64,000 nt of DNA, taken from Tuctoria greenei (Eukaryota; Streptophyta; Magnoliopsida; Poales; Poaceae). The translations under genes were made by a program, and so were the position numbers. Below the pieces are notes generated by a model, which ran no database searches, was not told where the DNA came from, and was given only the letters and a program-made list of their open reading frames with translations. The stretch covers positions 284,715,560 to 284,779,559 of the forward strand of contig JAYESD010000001.1 of the NCBI GenBank assembly GCA_036927565.1, given 5' to 3'. How positions within the stretch are numbered: the stretch's first letter is position 1; the number at the start of each line of letters is the position of its first letter. Positions 1 to 11,619 of the stretch are shown here, one piece after another.

Positions 1-1650
1 GATTGTATTTTGGAATTTTTGTGTAATAGAAAAGGTTTGAGTAATCCAACCCGGGACCATTGGGGCCACGACATTAACTGCACGGCCGCACAAGATCTTG
101 TAGCCACAACTGATCTCACTCGGGTGAACCTTCACTGACGACTGTGCCCCGCCCCTGTGTCTTCTTCCTCGCGACTCTGACGAGGTGGCGGTGCATTGCC
201 GGCATTGCTGCGACGGGCTCCTCTCGGCTCGACATTGGCCGCCTGGGCCTAAAATTGGCCATGCAACACGATGGAAAGGTTCAATCGATGCGGCAACATC
301 CGGAGGCTAGCGCATGATGGCGGCGGCAGAACTAGGGTTCCGATGATGGTCAGTTTGCCTTAAACTAGGCTTGCACGCCTCGGGACGTAGCTCCAAATCA
401 ACCTGGCAACATGGAGAACACGAATATTAGGAGCAAAATGGGTAGAAAAGGTTGTAGCATGGAGTTTGTCGGTGACCTAACGGTTTTTGGTCTGCCGGGG
501 TGAAAATTAAGAACTCAGCTCATGGTCGATGGTTTTACGTTCTAATGTTTGGAGGGCGGGCATGGGAGTTTTTAAACTTATACATTATTGGATTAGGAGA
601 TGGCTTTACCTAGAGACAGAATTAAAGGGAAGACCTAGCCCCAATGCCAAGAACTTGCTGAGATTAAACTCAGAAATACGGGCTCGATGAGGGATGGAAC
701 AAAGAACGGTTTTTACCCTGAGGAACTAGACGTTTAGGCACTCCTTTCTGTTGTTGGCACTAGCTTGTGAGAAGGCTCGGTACGCCGGTGCGATGGGGAG
801 GCAGAGGGGTGGCGACAGTCGTCTCCAACTCCGGCGGCGGCAATGAAACTTTGAAATAGCACGCACATAAGAACGGAGACAAGGCAGCGAGCAGAACAAA
901 GAGAGGGGAAACTGGCACCACTTTTGCTGTTGGGAGCTTGGTGAAAACTTTCCTCGTTTAACTGGCAAGCTTGAGCAAAGGCGAGGTGGCAATGGTGTGC
1001 GCTTGGGAGAGAAGAAAATGAGCAGAGAGTTTATGATCTTTTCCACTTCGGCCAAGGGGGTAAGGTTAGAGGAAAGAGAGAGCGGAGGGCATGCAAACGC
1101 GTTGCCACGACGCTGCTTGCCGACGGCGAGCTCCTTGGGGCACGGGGCAAGGAACAGAGCGCCCAAGAGGCGGTTCCTCTGTTCTGCCTCACTGACCAGT
1201 GGGTCCCCGTCCTCCTTATGTTCATCCATCTCTGTATAATCAATGTCCAACCTACTTTGCTCCAAAATAACTAGATTTTTGTAGAGGGACCAATTCACAG
1301 GTGTAGAATTTGATCCTGGAATCAAAGTGATGAATGGACCTAGTTTCAAATGAAATTCTAATTTGATTTTGATTTTGAGTGTAATTCAATGTCCCACTTG
1401 AATTACATAGAAAATGTGCCTCAAAAATCATGAAAAATTGAATGATGGCTATTTGGAATATTTGGAATGCAATGGTCAACTCAAATTTTTATTTCGACAA
1501 GGTTTGAACAAGATCTTAGTTCAGATTTTTGAATTTTATCTTTTAGGGTTTTAAATAATATGATTTCTCCTTTGTCATTTATATTCCTTTTCTCCTTCTC
1601 ATTTTTAACATCTCCAAACTTGAATGTATGTTTGAAACTAGGGCTTTTAC
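1..1650. other. Unclassified repeat-derived sequence, no supported gene
   Basis: I see no supported gene here. The longest open frame (minus, about 726-1349) begins at a TTG codon and has no recognisable domain. Composition changes from GC-rich (about 60-1250) to AT-rich (1250-1650). The minus strand around 1190-1230 has a phrase of the kind common in LTRs and leaders of grass gypsy elements. It lies next to the integrase fragment of gypsy element C but does not continue that protein, so it is either another element joined to C or a strongly decayed part of it. Assignment is uncertain. Confidence 0.35.
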
Positions 1651-1709
1651 ATGAGTGGCATTGCATTGCGATCAGGGATTCCTCCGTGCTTTTTGGCATT
1701 CTCGACATC
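1651..1709 (-). pseudogene. Ty3/gypsy integrase zinc-finger fragment (left part of element C)
   Basis: On the minus strand this short piece continues the gypsy reading frame that stops at 21733 on the far side of copia element A. It supplies the CxxC part of the HHCC finger (CRECQK), then, after a one-base frame change, a stretch ending NAMPL, typical of Athila-like integrases just past the finger. After 1651 the similarity ends at once, so the integrase core is missing. Continuity of the protein across 1709/21733 independently supports the insertion boundaries of A. Confidence 0.7.
1705..1709. repeat. Target-site duplication of element A, left copy (ACATC)
   Basis: ACATC directly precedes the LTR that begins TGTAAGACC. 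The same five bases follow the other LTR at 21728-21732. A 5 bp duplication is the expected footprint of an LTR-retrotransposon integrase. Confidence 0.9.
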
Positions 1710-1808
1710 TGTAAGACCTATGTGTGTTGAATACATTGGCTTGTAGTGAATACTCTTGGCTTTGATGATAAAAGTTTTTAATATCACCAAAACACCTTTT
1801 TTATCAAG

Positions 1809-2020
1809 GTCCGACTCTAGCTCTGAGCTACAGCAAGGCCCGACGGTAGGTTCAGCTTGGTTTGGGTAGCTCCGGTTACGTTCGAAGCTAGGTCCGACTT
1901 CTTGGTAAGGTCCGACCAGCTTTGGTAAGCTCCGATGAGCTTTATCTTTAGCTCCGGCAGGTGCTTCATTGTACTAGTAAGCTCCGGGTCAAGCTCCGGC
2001 TTGCTGTGGGATGGTCCGGA
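1809..2020 (+). promoter_or_regulatory. U3 array of CCGG-type motifs in the A LTR
   Basis: About ten short motifs of the forms GGTCCGAC and AGCTCCGG (and their complement CCGGAGCT) recur every 15-30 bp, separated by TTGGTAAG-like spacers. They lie about 0.8-1 kb upstream of the TATA box. Sireviruses are known to carry palindromic CCGG-containing modules in this part of the LTR. Regulatory function here is inferred. Confidence 0.6.
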
Positions 2021-2285
2021 ACTTGATCGCAATACTTCTGCTTTTCATTTGCAATGTTTCGTACTTGCTTTACATTGTTGGAAAGATTGCTTAGTATTCA
2101 TTTGCTAAGTTTTTGGTGCGTTTTGGTTGATATGGATGATATCGTGTTACTGTGGTTTTGCAACATGCTTATGTGAGGTTCTCACGTAGGGTGTTGTGTT
2201 CGAAACTAACTTGAGTCAAGTCGAGGACTTGGGCTCGTATGGATTGCTTGTTTATTCATGTGCAGGTGTTGCTTGAGTTCAAGAC

Positions 2286-2498
2286 ATGGATGGTGACGGG
2301 ATCCATTGGACTAGTCTCAGGGAGGCGATGAGGTTCCAACAACCAAATTTAGGAGGAATTGTGGTTGAGCTGATCAGGAGGTTGCGCAACATGATTGAAT
2401 CAAGAACAATGCATATGAAGGTATCATGGACGTCATTGGAAGATGTTTGCACGTATGCAAGGAGTGCATGGACGTGGTTACATGGTTCCGAGACGTGA
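2286..2498 (+). CDS. 70-codon ORF inside U3 of the A LTR (unknown product)
   Basis: Starts with ATG in a favourable context (G at -3 and +4) and ends at TGA. The predicted protein begins MDGDGIHW and contains a stretch rich in leucine, isoleucine and arginine (VELIRRLR). I recognise no domain. The ORF lies upstream of the TATA box, so the element's own RNA would carry it only in the 3' LTR. It is also open at 20591-20803 and in B at 19042-19254. In the fourth LTR (RC of 10768-10977) an in-frame TGA breaks it. A pyrimidine-rich stretch ending TGTGCAG lies just upstream and looks like a splice acceptor, so a captured exon is possible. Expression is unproven. Confidence 0.35.
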   Translation: MDGDGIHWTSLREAMRFQQPNLGGIVVELIRRLRNMIESRTMHMKVSWTSLEDVCTYARSAWTWLHGSET

Positions 2499-3420
2499 TG
2501 AAGAGATGTGGACGTAAAGAATTGGTCGGAAAGGTCCAACCGACTAGGTTATGGACTCAGGCTGCGGCTGAGTCGGGTTTGACTCAAATATGGAAAGATT
2601 TGAGTTGGTTATGATAGGATTTCATGTGGGTCACGAATTTGAGTTGTTTAGGAATGTGGGATATGTTTCTAAGGTGTTTGGAAGTATTAAGATTGCTTCT
2701 ATCTGCGTATAGAAGAATCTTGAGCAATTATGGAAAGTTACGATTCGTGATCTGATTAGGATTGGAGTCCTAGTTGATATTGGGTTGGCCTAAGGGCTGG
2801 TTATATAAGAAAGGGAGCCCAGAGCTCATGGTACACGACTTTGGGGCTGTTCCTCTTGTGTTCTATTGAATAAAATTCGTAGTTTGAAGGAACTTTTGTG
2901 CCTTGTTCGTCCGACTTGTTCCAGACAAGTTTTACTCGTCGAGTTTCTGGACAGCACTACCTTTCATTGGTGGTTTTATCATAACTCGAGTTTTACAGAT
3001 ACAATTGACGTGATTCTTTTTGGGTTGTCTTCGAAACTTGATTGTCTATCATATGTCAAAATTTCACGGTCATTGGATTTGTGGTCTATGATCTACACGA
3101 GTTTCTTTGCAGCGTTCCAGAACCGTTTTTTCTCGGGTAGGGCAGATTGACCATTGTTTGATCTTTCGATCATAACTTGAGTTTTTCTCGACAGATCTGA
3201 GTGATTCTTTCTGTGTTGTCTTCGTGACTTGATTCTCTCTGATATCTATCACTTTTGTCATGGTGAAACACGTTTAGATTAGTCTCACACACGATTTCTT
3301 TAACAGATCGTTTTTCTGCCAATAGGGTTTGGGGTTTAATTGTTTTCGCTGCGTAAGATTTTTAAATCTACCATTCACCCCCCCTCTGGTAGCTTTTCAT
3401 GTGCTCTTCGATCCTACAAT

Positions 3421-3432
3421 TGGTATCAGATC
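3421..3432 (+). other. Primer-binding site of element A (tRNA-iMet type)
   Basis: TGGTATCAGATC begins two bases after the LTR. It matches the complement of the initiator tRNA-Met 3' end, TGGTATCAGAGC, with one mismatch near its end. This is the standard primer for copia elements in plants. Confidence 0.88.
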
Positions 3433-3480
3433 CACGGTGCTCTAATCTTTGCGATTTGCGCGTGTTTTTGACTAATCATC

Positions 3481-5782
3481 ATGGAGAAGTACTCTGCCAA
3501 ACCTTGTGTGTTCGCTGGTATTGATTTTCAGGTTTGGAAGGCACGCATGGAGGCTTTCATCCAGGCACAAGGCTTTGCAATATGGGAGAAGGTATTCAAG
3601 CCTTACGATGTGCCATCAAACGATCAGGTTACAGCTACAAATCTGAGAGATGTCGACAACAACAACAAGGCTCGGAACTTGATCATACAAGGATTAACAC
3701 AAAGCAACTTCAACCGTGTTGCACACCTCCGATCTGCATACGATGTGTGGAAAGCACTTTGTGACTACCACGAAGGATCCAACACAATCAAGGAGGTAAG
3801 GCAAGACATGTTCAAGAAAGAATACATGCGCTTCAAGATGCAACCCGGTGAGTCAATTGATGATCTCTTTGCTCGCTTTAATAAAATTCTCAGCAACTTG
3901 CGAAGCGTCAATGTTAATTTTTCAGATGCCGAAAATGCTAGGCAATTGTTAAGTGCATTATACATGTCAATTTAGGAGATGAAAGTTACATCTATTCGTG
4001 AATCTACTGTCATGAGTACACTTACTTTAGATGTGCTATATTCCAAGCTAAAAACTCATGAAATTGATATAATATCATGTAAGAACCCCAACAAGTCTAT
4101 TGCTTTTGTTTCTCAACGTGATATGCCTAGCTCTGGTCAATCTTCATCTTGTAGTACACTTGCTTTGTTGTTCTCTCTAACCCTTGAACAGATTGAGGAG
4201 TTTCCAGAGGAGGAGCTAGCACTTCTCTCTACGAGGTTCTCAAAAGCATTGCAAAATGTGAGAACTAGAAGGAGAGGAAGCTCTGAACCTCAACGATGCT
4301 TCGAATGTGGTAAGACAGTACATTTTCGTTTAGATTGCCCTAACCTTTCAGGTCCTACTTCCCGGGATAAAAAGAAAACAAGAATGAAGCACTCCTCTGC
4401 AAAATATATGAAGAAAAAGAAGGGTACCATAGGACGCAAGATGATTAACAGCTTCATCACCGCACTTCAAGAACTTAGTTCAAGTGATGTAGACTTTGAA
4501 AGTGATGAAGATGATGACGATCTGGCCAACTTATGCTTCATGGCGGGCAAAACAAGATCAAGATCAAGTCAGGAGGATGCAGAACACAACAGTGAAGACG
4601 ACGAGGTATGTTCTACCTGCAATGAAATGTGTGATGTTATTTCTCGTGCAACTATTATTGTCAATAAAAAGGACAAAAAGCTTAGGGATAATGCTACTAA
4701 AATTGAATCACTAGAATCTGAAATTAACCGTTTAAAAACTTTGATTCCTAGTGATGATGCATGTCCCTCATGTGACTTAATCTATGAACAATTGTCCACA
4801 TTAAGAAGTGCACACTCCTCCACTCTAGATAGACTTGATGAAGAAATTGAAAAGAATGGAGAGCTTGCTGCACTTAATGATAAAAACATGAAAGATGCTA
4901 GCCGTTTCTACAATTGATTTGCATTGTTCTACTTGTGATGATCTTGATAAGAAACTACAGGATGCTATGAATGAAATTTCTATATTGAACAATGCTTTAC
5001 GTTCTCATGAAGTTAAATTTTGTTCCAATTGCAAACTAAAAGGAAAAACTTCATGTGAAAATTGTCTTGATCTGTCCAACAAACTTGACGACATGTATAG
5101 GACATTAGATCGGTTTTGTAATGGGAATAAGAACCTAAACTTGCTGCTGAATTCTTCCAAGTCTTGCAATGATAAAACTGGTTTAGGTTTTGATTTTCAT
5201 GCTCATGCTAAGGCACATCCACCTAAAATTGTAAAGACATTAGGAAGTGGTTTGATTCAAACAGTTCCTAAACAAAAAGGAGTGGTTTTCAAATCTGCAG
5301 GAGTGTTGCCTCATTCGGTTTCAAATAAAAATATTGCTTGCTCATCTAGACAAGAACACAAAGTTAAATTTCATTGTACCTTCTGTGGTAGAGATGGTCA
5401 TGTCATAGATTTTTGTTATAGACTAGCTAAACAACAGAAAAGGGAAAGAATGGTTGCTAGATCTAATAACTTTCATGCAAAATTTGCTGCACACATTGAA
5501 CCGAATGTACAACCTGCTGTTTTGAGTCAAAAACATTCAAAGTTTACCTCCGGACCTTCTGTTTTTTCCTCCAGAGCTACTGATTTTTGTGCTACACAAG
5601 TAACACCTTATAGGTCAGTAGTCAAGAATAAAAAATCTCAAACTTTGACTCATAAACCTGCTGTTTTGTCTCAGCTTTCGCGTGTTTTTCCTGCTGCACG
5701 TCGCGTGACTCAGTACTGGATTCCTAAATGCCTTTTGACTAACCCCAGTATTGAGTCATCGACGTATTATGCTTTTATGTAG
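3481..5782 (+). pseudogene. gag: Element A gag (broken)
   Basis: Structural protein of the virus-like particle. ATG at 3481. The N-terminal part is a UBN2-like copia gag domain (region FQVWKARMEAF, then DVWKAL). Two CCHC zinc knuckles follow: CFECGKTVHFRLDC (about 4298-4340) and CTFCGRDGHVIDFC (about 5376-5417). An acidic, lysine-rich and coiled-coil stretch lies between them. Breaks: TAG at 3973-3975 where sister copy B has a tryptophan codon, and one extra base near 4905. The frame ends at TAG 5780-5782, in phase with pol. The same TAG is present in B, so it may be a natural gag/pol boundary rather than damage. Confidence 0.88.
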
Positions 5783-8700
5783 GTTACACATTTGAGGAAG
5801 GAGAACATTTGGATTGTGGATTCAGGTTGCTCATGCCACATGACCGGTAACAAAGATTGGTTTTCCTCCCTCTCTTTTGTGTCACGTGTAGAGAATGTTA
5901 CTTTTGCCGATAATTCTTCAACTCCTATAATTGCTAAGGGCTCGGTTAGAGTAAATGATCACTACACTTTGAAGGATGTGGCACTTGTCAAAAATTTGAA
6001 ATACAACTTGCTTTCTGTTGCACAATTGCTATATGAAAATCTAGAAATTATTTTCAATAAAAACTGCTGCAAAGTTGTAGGTTCAAATAGTGAGCTTATT
6101 TTTAACATGTCTCGGTTTGGAAGAGTTTTTAAAGCTGATTTTGATATGTCTTCCTCTAAGCATAGGTGTCTAGTTGATAATGATTCAAAGGACTTATATT
6201 TTTGGCATCGTAGACTTGGTCACGTAGGCTTTGATCACCTAACGCGTGTTAGTGCTCTTGATCGCATACGTGGGCTGCCTAAGCTTAAAGGGGACAAAGA
6301 AATTGTGTGATATTCTTGTAGACATGCTAAGATGGTTGCAGGTTCACATACTCCTCTCACAATGATCATGACAACTGAACCATGTCAACTTTTGCATCTT
6401 GACACCGTAGGACCTTCACGTGTTCAATCCTTCGGAGGTAAATGGTATGTTCTTGTTATCGTTGATGATTATTCTAGATACTCTTGGGTTTACTTTATGG
6501 CATCTAAGAATGAAGTTTTTAGTCACTTTAGAACTTTATTTCTTAGATTATCAATTCATTACCCAGGATCATTAAAAGCAATCAGAAGTGATAATGGAAC
6601 TAAATTTAAAAATCAATCTTTTGATCACTTTTGTGCTGAAAATAGAATAGATCATCAATTCTCTTCACCATATGTACCTCAACAAAACGGTGTTGTAGAA
6701 AGAAAGAACATAACCTTAGTTGAGATGGCTAGGACTATTCTTGATAAATATAAAACTCCTAGGAAATTTTGGGCTGACGCGTTAGCAACCGCTTGTTATG
6801 TCTCAAATCGTGTTTTCTTGCGTGCTAAGCTAGGTAAAACACCATATGATCTTTGGTTTGGACATAGGCCTAGTGTTACACACTTTCGGGTCTTTGGTTG
6901 CAAATGCTTTGTTAAAAACATGGTAATCTTGATAAATTTGAACCTAGATCCATTGATGGCATGTTTCTTGGTTATCCATCTCATACTAGAGGCTACCGTG
7001 TGCTTTTACTTGACACTAACAAAATTGTGGAGACTTGTGAAGTGTCTTTTGATGAAGCTAGCCCAGGTACTAGCTCCGGTGTTGCAGGACCAGATCCGTA
7101 TCCTTAGGGGGAGGGTATTTTCGAAGATGAAGAAGAGCCGGTGATAATGCCTGGTAGTTCCGAAGTTGACACGTGTCCATCTCCAGACATTGAACAAGCT
7201 CTGGCTATCACCTATGTTGGTTCTGATTGTCCACAAGTCACAAGCTCATCAATCTACGATGAACCTAATGAAGAAGAAGCTTGTGAGACATTTGTTCCCC
7301 TACGTTTTTACAAAGATCATCCCACACAACAGATGATTGGAAGCTTGCACGAACGAGTCACACGGTCCAGGTTTTGCGATCCAAACTCTCATGCTCATTC
7401 TGCTTTTGTTGCTTCTTTTGAACCCAAAGATATATCACACGCATTCACTAATGAATCTTGGATTATTGCCATGCAAGAAGAGTTAGAAAATTTTGAAAGA
7501 AATAGTGTTTGGAAACTTGTACCTCCACCTCAAGGTCACACTTTAATTGGAACTAAATGGGTGTTTAAAAATAAACAAAGTGAGGATGGGGTTGTGGTTA
7601 GGAATAAGGCTTGGTTGGTTGCTCAAGGTTTCACTCAAGTTGAAGGTCTAGATTTTGATGAAACTTTTGCTCCTGTTGCTACATTAGAAGTCATAAGAAT
7701 TTTGTTAGCTTTTGCTGCATCTAAAGGTTTTAAGCTATATCAAATGGATGTTAAAAGTGCTTTTCTTAATGGCTACATAGATGTGGAGGTTTATGTCAAA
7801 CAACCATCGGGTTTTGAAAATCCAGATTTTCCTAATCATGTTTACAAACTTTCCAAAGCCTTGTACGGTCTCAAACAAGTCCCTAGAGCATGGTATGATA
7901 GGTTAAAAACATTCTTACTTGAAAAGGGGTTTACCATGGGCAAGGTTGATAAAACTCTTTTTATGCTTAAGCATGGCAATGACTCATTATTCATTCAAGT
8001 GTATGTGGATGATATTATCTTTGGTTGTGCTTCTCATGATCTTGTGTCCAAGTTTTCAGCAATGATGAGTTCCGAATTTGAAATGAGTATGATGGGTGAA
8101 CTCACTTACTTTTTGGGGCTGCAAATCAAGCAAACCAAGGAGGGTACCTTTGTGCATCAAACGAAGTATACCAAAGACCTCCTAAGGCGCTTCAACATGG
8201 ACAAAAGCAAGCCTCTTCGGACACCAATGGGAACAGCAACAACAATTGAACTTGATGAAGATGGTGAACCCGTGAATCATAAAGAATATAGAAGCATGAT
8301 CGGATCACTTTTGTACCTCACGGCATCAAGACCGGACATACAATTCAGCGTATATCTTTGTGCACGGTTTCAAGCCTCCCCACGGGCTTCACATCGTCAA
8401 GTCTTCAAAAGGATTCTCAGGTACTTACATGGAACTACAGAATTTGGCATTTTTCTTCCTTCTTCCTCAACCGTTACTTTGAAAGCTTTTTCGGATGCTG
8501 ATTTTGGGGGTTGTAGGATTGATAGGAAAAGTACTTCCGGTGCTTGTCATTTTCTTGGTAATTATCTTGTTGCCTGGTCCTCTAGAAAACAAAATTCAGT
8601 TGCACAATCCACAACCGAATCTGAATATGTAGCTGCTGCTAGTGCTTGCTCACAAATTCTTTGGATTGTTCAAACACTTAAGGACTATGGGGTTGATCTA

Positions 8701-8955
8701 GATAGTGTTCCACTGTTCTGTGATAACACTAGTGCCATTTGCATTGCAAAAAACCCCGTGCAACATTCTAGAACTAAGCACATTGATATTAGGTATCACT
8801 TTCTTCGAGATAATGTTGAAAAAGGAAACATTGTGCTTCACCATGTAGATACCGAACAACAATTGGCTGACATTTTTACAAAACCTTTGGATTTCACTCG
8901 TTTTTGTTACATTCGTAGTGAAATAGGGATTATGCATCCTCATGGCTTAAATTGA
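5783..8955 (+). pseudogene. pol: Element A pol (protease, integrase, RT, RNase H; broken)
   Basis: Copia-order polyprotein. Protease active site IVDSGCSCHMTGN at about 5810; GAG-pre-integrase finger near 6210-6340; integrase with LHLDTVGPS (about 6395), IRSDNGTKFK (about 6580) and NGVVERKN (about 6690); reverse transcriptase with VYVDDIIFG (about 8000); RNase H with DADFGGCR (about 8495) and a TKHIDIRYH tail. It ends at TGA 8953-8955. Breaks: TGA at 6308-6310 in the integrase finger, a one-base deletion near 6915, and TAG at 7105-7107 in the linker before RT. The RT/RNase H part from 7141 is open for 604 codons. No third ORF follows. Confidence 0.9.
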
Positions 8956-9843
8956 GGGGGAGTTTTGAAACTTGGGAAGTCTTTGTGTGAATTTGAAATT
9001 AAAATAATATGAGCATAGTATTTCATACATATATGACTCTGTGATTCCTTTTACGTGCTGAAAGTTCTTACTGCATTACTCGTGTTATACATTTTGTAGT
9101 TTTTGCCATGTATAGTAATTGGAATAATTACTTACACTAAAACTGGTCATGATCGAACTTTCTTGCTGTTTTGAACTTGTTACATGTTCACAAGTGCTTT
9201 TAATCATAAAGAATTAATCAAGTAATCAACTCACATGTTGAGTTTTTATAAACAAATATGAATTGAGAAAAGATCAAGAGAATATGCTTGCATCGCACTT
9301 CTTCTTTTGAGATGGCTTGTCATTGCACTTAGATATGAACTTGGAAGAAGTTGTGTATGACTAAAACCATGTCCTTAAGCTTCTGATTGTCAAATGACAT
9401 AGGCTTGGCTTGGTTGGTTAGAATAAGGCAGATGCGCATATAATCTCTTGTAAATATCATATGATCTAAATTTATGCTTTGATAAATATTAAATGCAGCA
9501 ACAAGTGTCATGCTTTCAGGTTTTAAAGTAGTTAAGTTTGGGAGATCATGACCCGCTAAAATTAAAAATTACACTTGATCTCTAGCATGGTTTACACTAC
9601 TTTATGTATTTCATTGATGTGATAATGTAAGGTACTTGATAGTATGACTTGGATAAGATTTGTTTATATGTATATGTTATAATATGCTCATAACAACTAA
9701 AGAGGGAGAAATAATTTGTTTATATGCTCATGACTTGCTGAATACATTGTCAAAGGGGGAGAGATAAGCATGAAGAGAAAGAGAATATGTGCATAAGGAG
9801 AAATAATAAAGGGGGAGAGATAATTTTACGCAGAGCATACATG
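8956..9843 (+). other. Element A 3' non-coding region with repeated polypurine tracts
   Basis: AT-rich and non-coding on the sense strand. Polypurine tracts of the form GAGGGGGAG or AAAGGGGGAGAGATAA occur at about 8955, 9702, 9753 and 9810. Multiple tracts ahead of the 3' LTR are a known Sirevirus trait. A 60-codon antisense ORF (9511 to 9329, minus) is also open in B at 12064-12246; with four differences in 60 residues between close copies, this is weak evidence for function. The region stops at 9843 where B begins. Confidence 0.7.
9781..9823 (+). repeat. 43 bp duplication at the A/B junction, left copy
   Basis: The 43 bases starting GAGAATATGTGC and including a polypurine tract are repeated at 19840-19882, just past the other end of B. 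After the left copy come 20 bases ending CATACATG with no match in the corresponding part of B, then the exact LTR end of B. A normal integration would give a 5 bp duplication. Confidence 0.85.
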
Positions 9844-11619
9844 TGTAGGATCGAAGAGCACGTGAAAAGCTACCAGAGGGGGGGTGAATGGTAGATTTAA
9901 AAATCTTACGCAGCGGAAACAATTAAACCCCAAACCCTTTTGGTAGAAAAACGATCTGTTAAAGAAATTATATGTGAGACTAATCTAAACGTGTTTCACC
10001 GTGACAAAAGTGATATATATCAGAGAGAATCAAGTCACGAAGACAACACAGAAAGAATCACTCAGATCCGTCCAGAAAAAACTCAAGTTATGATCGAAAG
10101 ATCAAACAATGGTCAATCTGTCCTACCCGAGAAAAAAAAGTTTTGGAATGCTGCGAAGAAACTCGTGTAGATCATAGAACACAAATCCAATGACCGTGAA
10201 ATTTTGACATATGATAGACAATCAAGTTGCGAAGACAACCCAAAAAGAATCACGTCAATTGGATATGTAAAACTCGAGTTATGATAAAACCACCGACGAA
10301 AGGTAGTGCTGTCCAGAAACTCGACGAGTAAAACTTGTCTGGAACAAGTCGGACGAACAAGGCACAAAAGTTCCTTAAAACTACAAATTTTATTCAATAG
10401 AACACAAGAGGAACAGCACTGAAGTCGTGTACCATGAGCTCTGGGCTCCCTTGCTTATATAACCAGCCCTTAGGCCAACCCAATATCAACTAGGACTCCA
10501 ATCCTACTCAGATCACGAATCATAACTTTCCATAACTGCTCAAGATTCTTCTATACGCAGATAGAAGCAATCTTAAGACTTCAAAACACCTTAGGAACGT
10601 ATCCCACATTCCTAAACAACTTAAATTCGTGACCCACACGAAATCCTATCATAACCAACTCAAATCTTTCCATATTTGAGTCAAACCCGACTCAGCCGCA
10701 GCCTGAGTCCATAACCTAGTCGGTTGGACCTTTCCGACCAATTCTTTACGTCCACATCTCTTCACCACGTCTCAGAACCATGTTGCCACGTCCATGCACT
10801 CCTTGAATACGTGCAAACATCTTGCAATGACGTTCATGATACCTTCATATGCATTGTTCTTGATTCAATCATGCTGCGCAACCTCCTGATCAGCTCAACC
10901 ACAATTCCTCCTGAATTTGGTTGTTGGAACCTCATCTCCTCTCTGAGACTAGTCCAATGGATCCCGTCACCATCCATGTACTGAACTCAAGCAACACCTT
11001 CACATGAATAAACAACCAATCCATACGAGCCCAAGTCCTCGACTTGACTCAAGTTAGTTCCGAAACTTAGCAAATGAATACTAAGCAATCTTTCCAACAA
11101 TGTAAAGCAAGTACGAAACATTGCAAATGAAAAGCAGAAGTATTGCGGTCAAGTTCCGGACCATCCCACGACAAGCCGGAGCTTGACCCGGAGCTTACTA
11201 GTACAATGAAGCACCTGCCGGAGCTTACCAAAACTAGTAGATCCTAGCACCGGAGCTTACCAAAAACTAGTCAAAACTAGTCAACCCAAAACCGGAGCTA
11301 GACAAAGTACGTTGGAGCTTAGCAAAAGCATGCCGGAGCTATCAAATATATGTCGGAGCTATCAAAGACATGCCGGAGCTAAAGATAAAGCTCACCGGAG
11401 CTTACCAAAGCTGGTCGGACCTTACCAAGAAGTCGGACCTAGCTTCGAACGTAACCAGAGCTACCCAAACCAAGCTGAACCTACCGTCGGACCTTGCTGT
11501 AGCTCAGAGCTAGAGTCGGACCTTAATAAAAAGGTGTTTTGGTGATATTAAAAACTTTTATCATCAAAGCCAAGAGTATTCACTACAAGCCAATGTATTC
11601 AGCACGCATAGGTCTTACA
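9844..11619 (-). repeat. Element B 3' LTR
   Basis: Inverse-complement LTR, starting TGTAGGATC and ending GGTCTTACA on the plus strand. TATA box (minus) near 10454. Compared with the other B LTR it lacks about 100 bp near 11069 (the stretch with AACACAACACCC). Compared with A it has an extra block of CCGGAGCT motifs at about 11218-11390. The U3 ORF is interrupted in this LTR by an in-frame TGA. Confidence 0.92.
11145..11525 (-). promoter_or_regulatory. Expanded U3 CCGGAGCT array in the B LTR
   Basis: CCGGAGCT or CGGAGCT units occur more than ten times with CTAGTCAAAA and TACCAAAA spacers, followed by GTCGGACC units. The block at about 11218-11390, also at about 19575-19745 in the other LTR, is absent from both LTRs of A. 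This is copy-number change within a U3 motif array. Confidence 0.6.

Larger units (their letters stand above)
1710..3418 (+). repeat. Element A 5' LTR
   Basis: Begins TGTAAGACC and ends GATCCTACA, with the usual TG...CA termini. It matches 20016-21727 and, in inverse orientation, 9844-11619 and 18122-19839. U3 holds an array of AGCTCCGG and GGTCCGAC motifs (about 1809-2020), a 70-codon ORF (2286-2498) and a TATA box (TATATAA, about 2802). The 1709 bp length is long for copia in general but normal for Sireviruses. Confidence 0.93.

Noticed and set aside
726..1349. 207-codon minus-strand frame
   Set aside because: Starts at TTG, no domain, compositionally biased sequence, overlapped by frames on both strands.
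2866..3150. 94-codon frame in R/U5 of the A LTR, open in all four LTRs (also 21171-21455, 10113-10397 and 18390-18674)
   Set aside because: It begins at TTG, not ATG, has no domain, and lies in the leader. Openness in four close copies is weak evidence.
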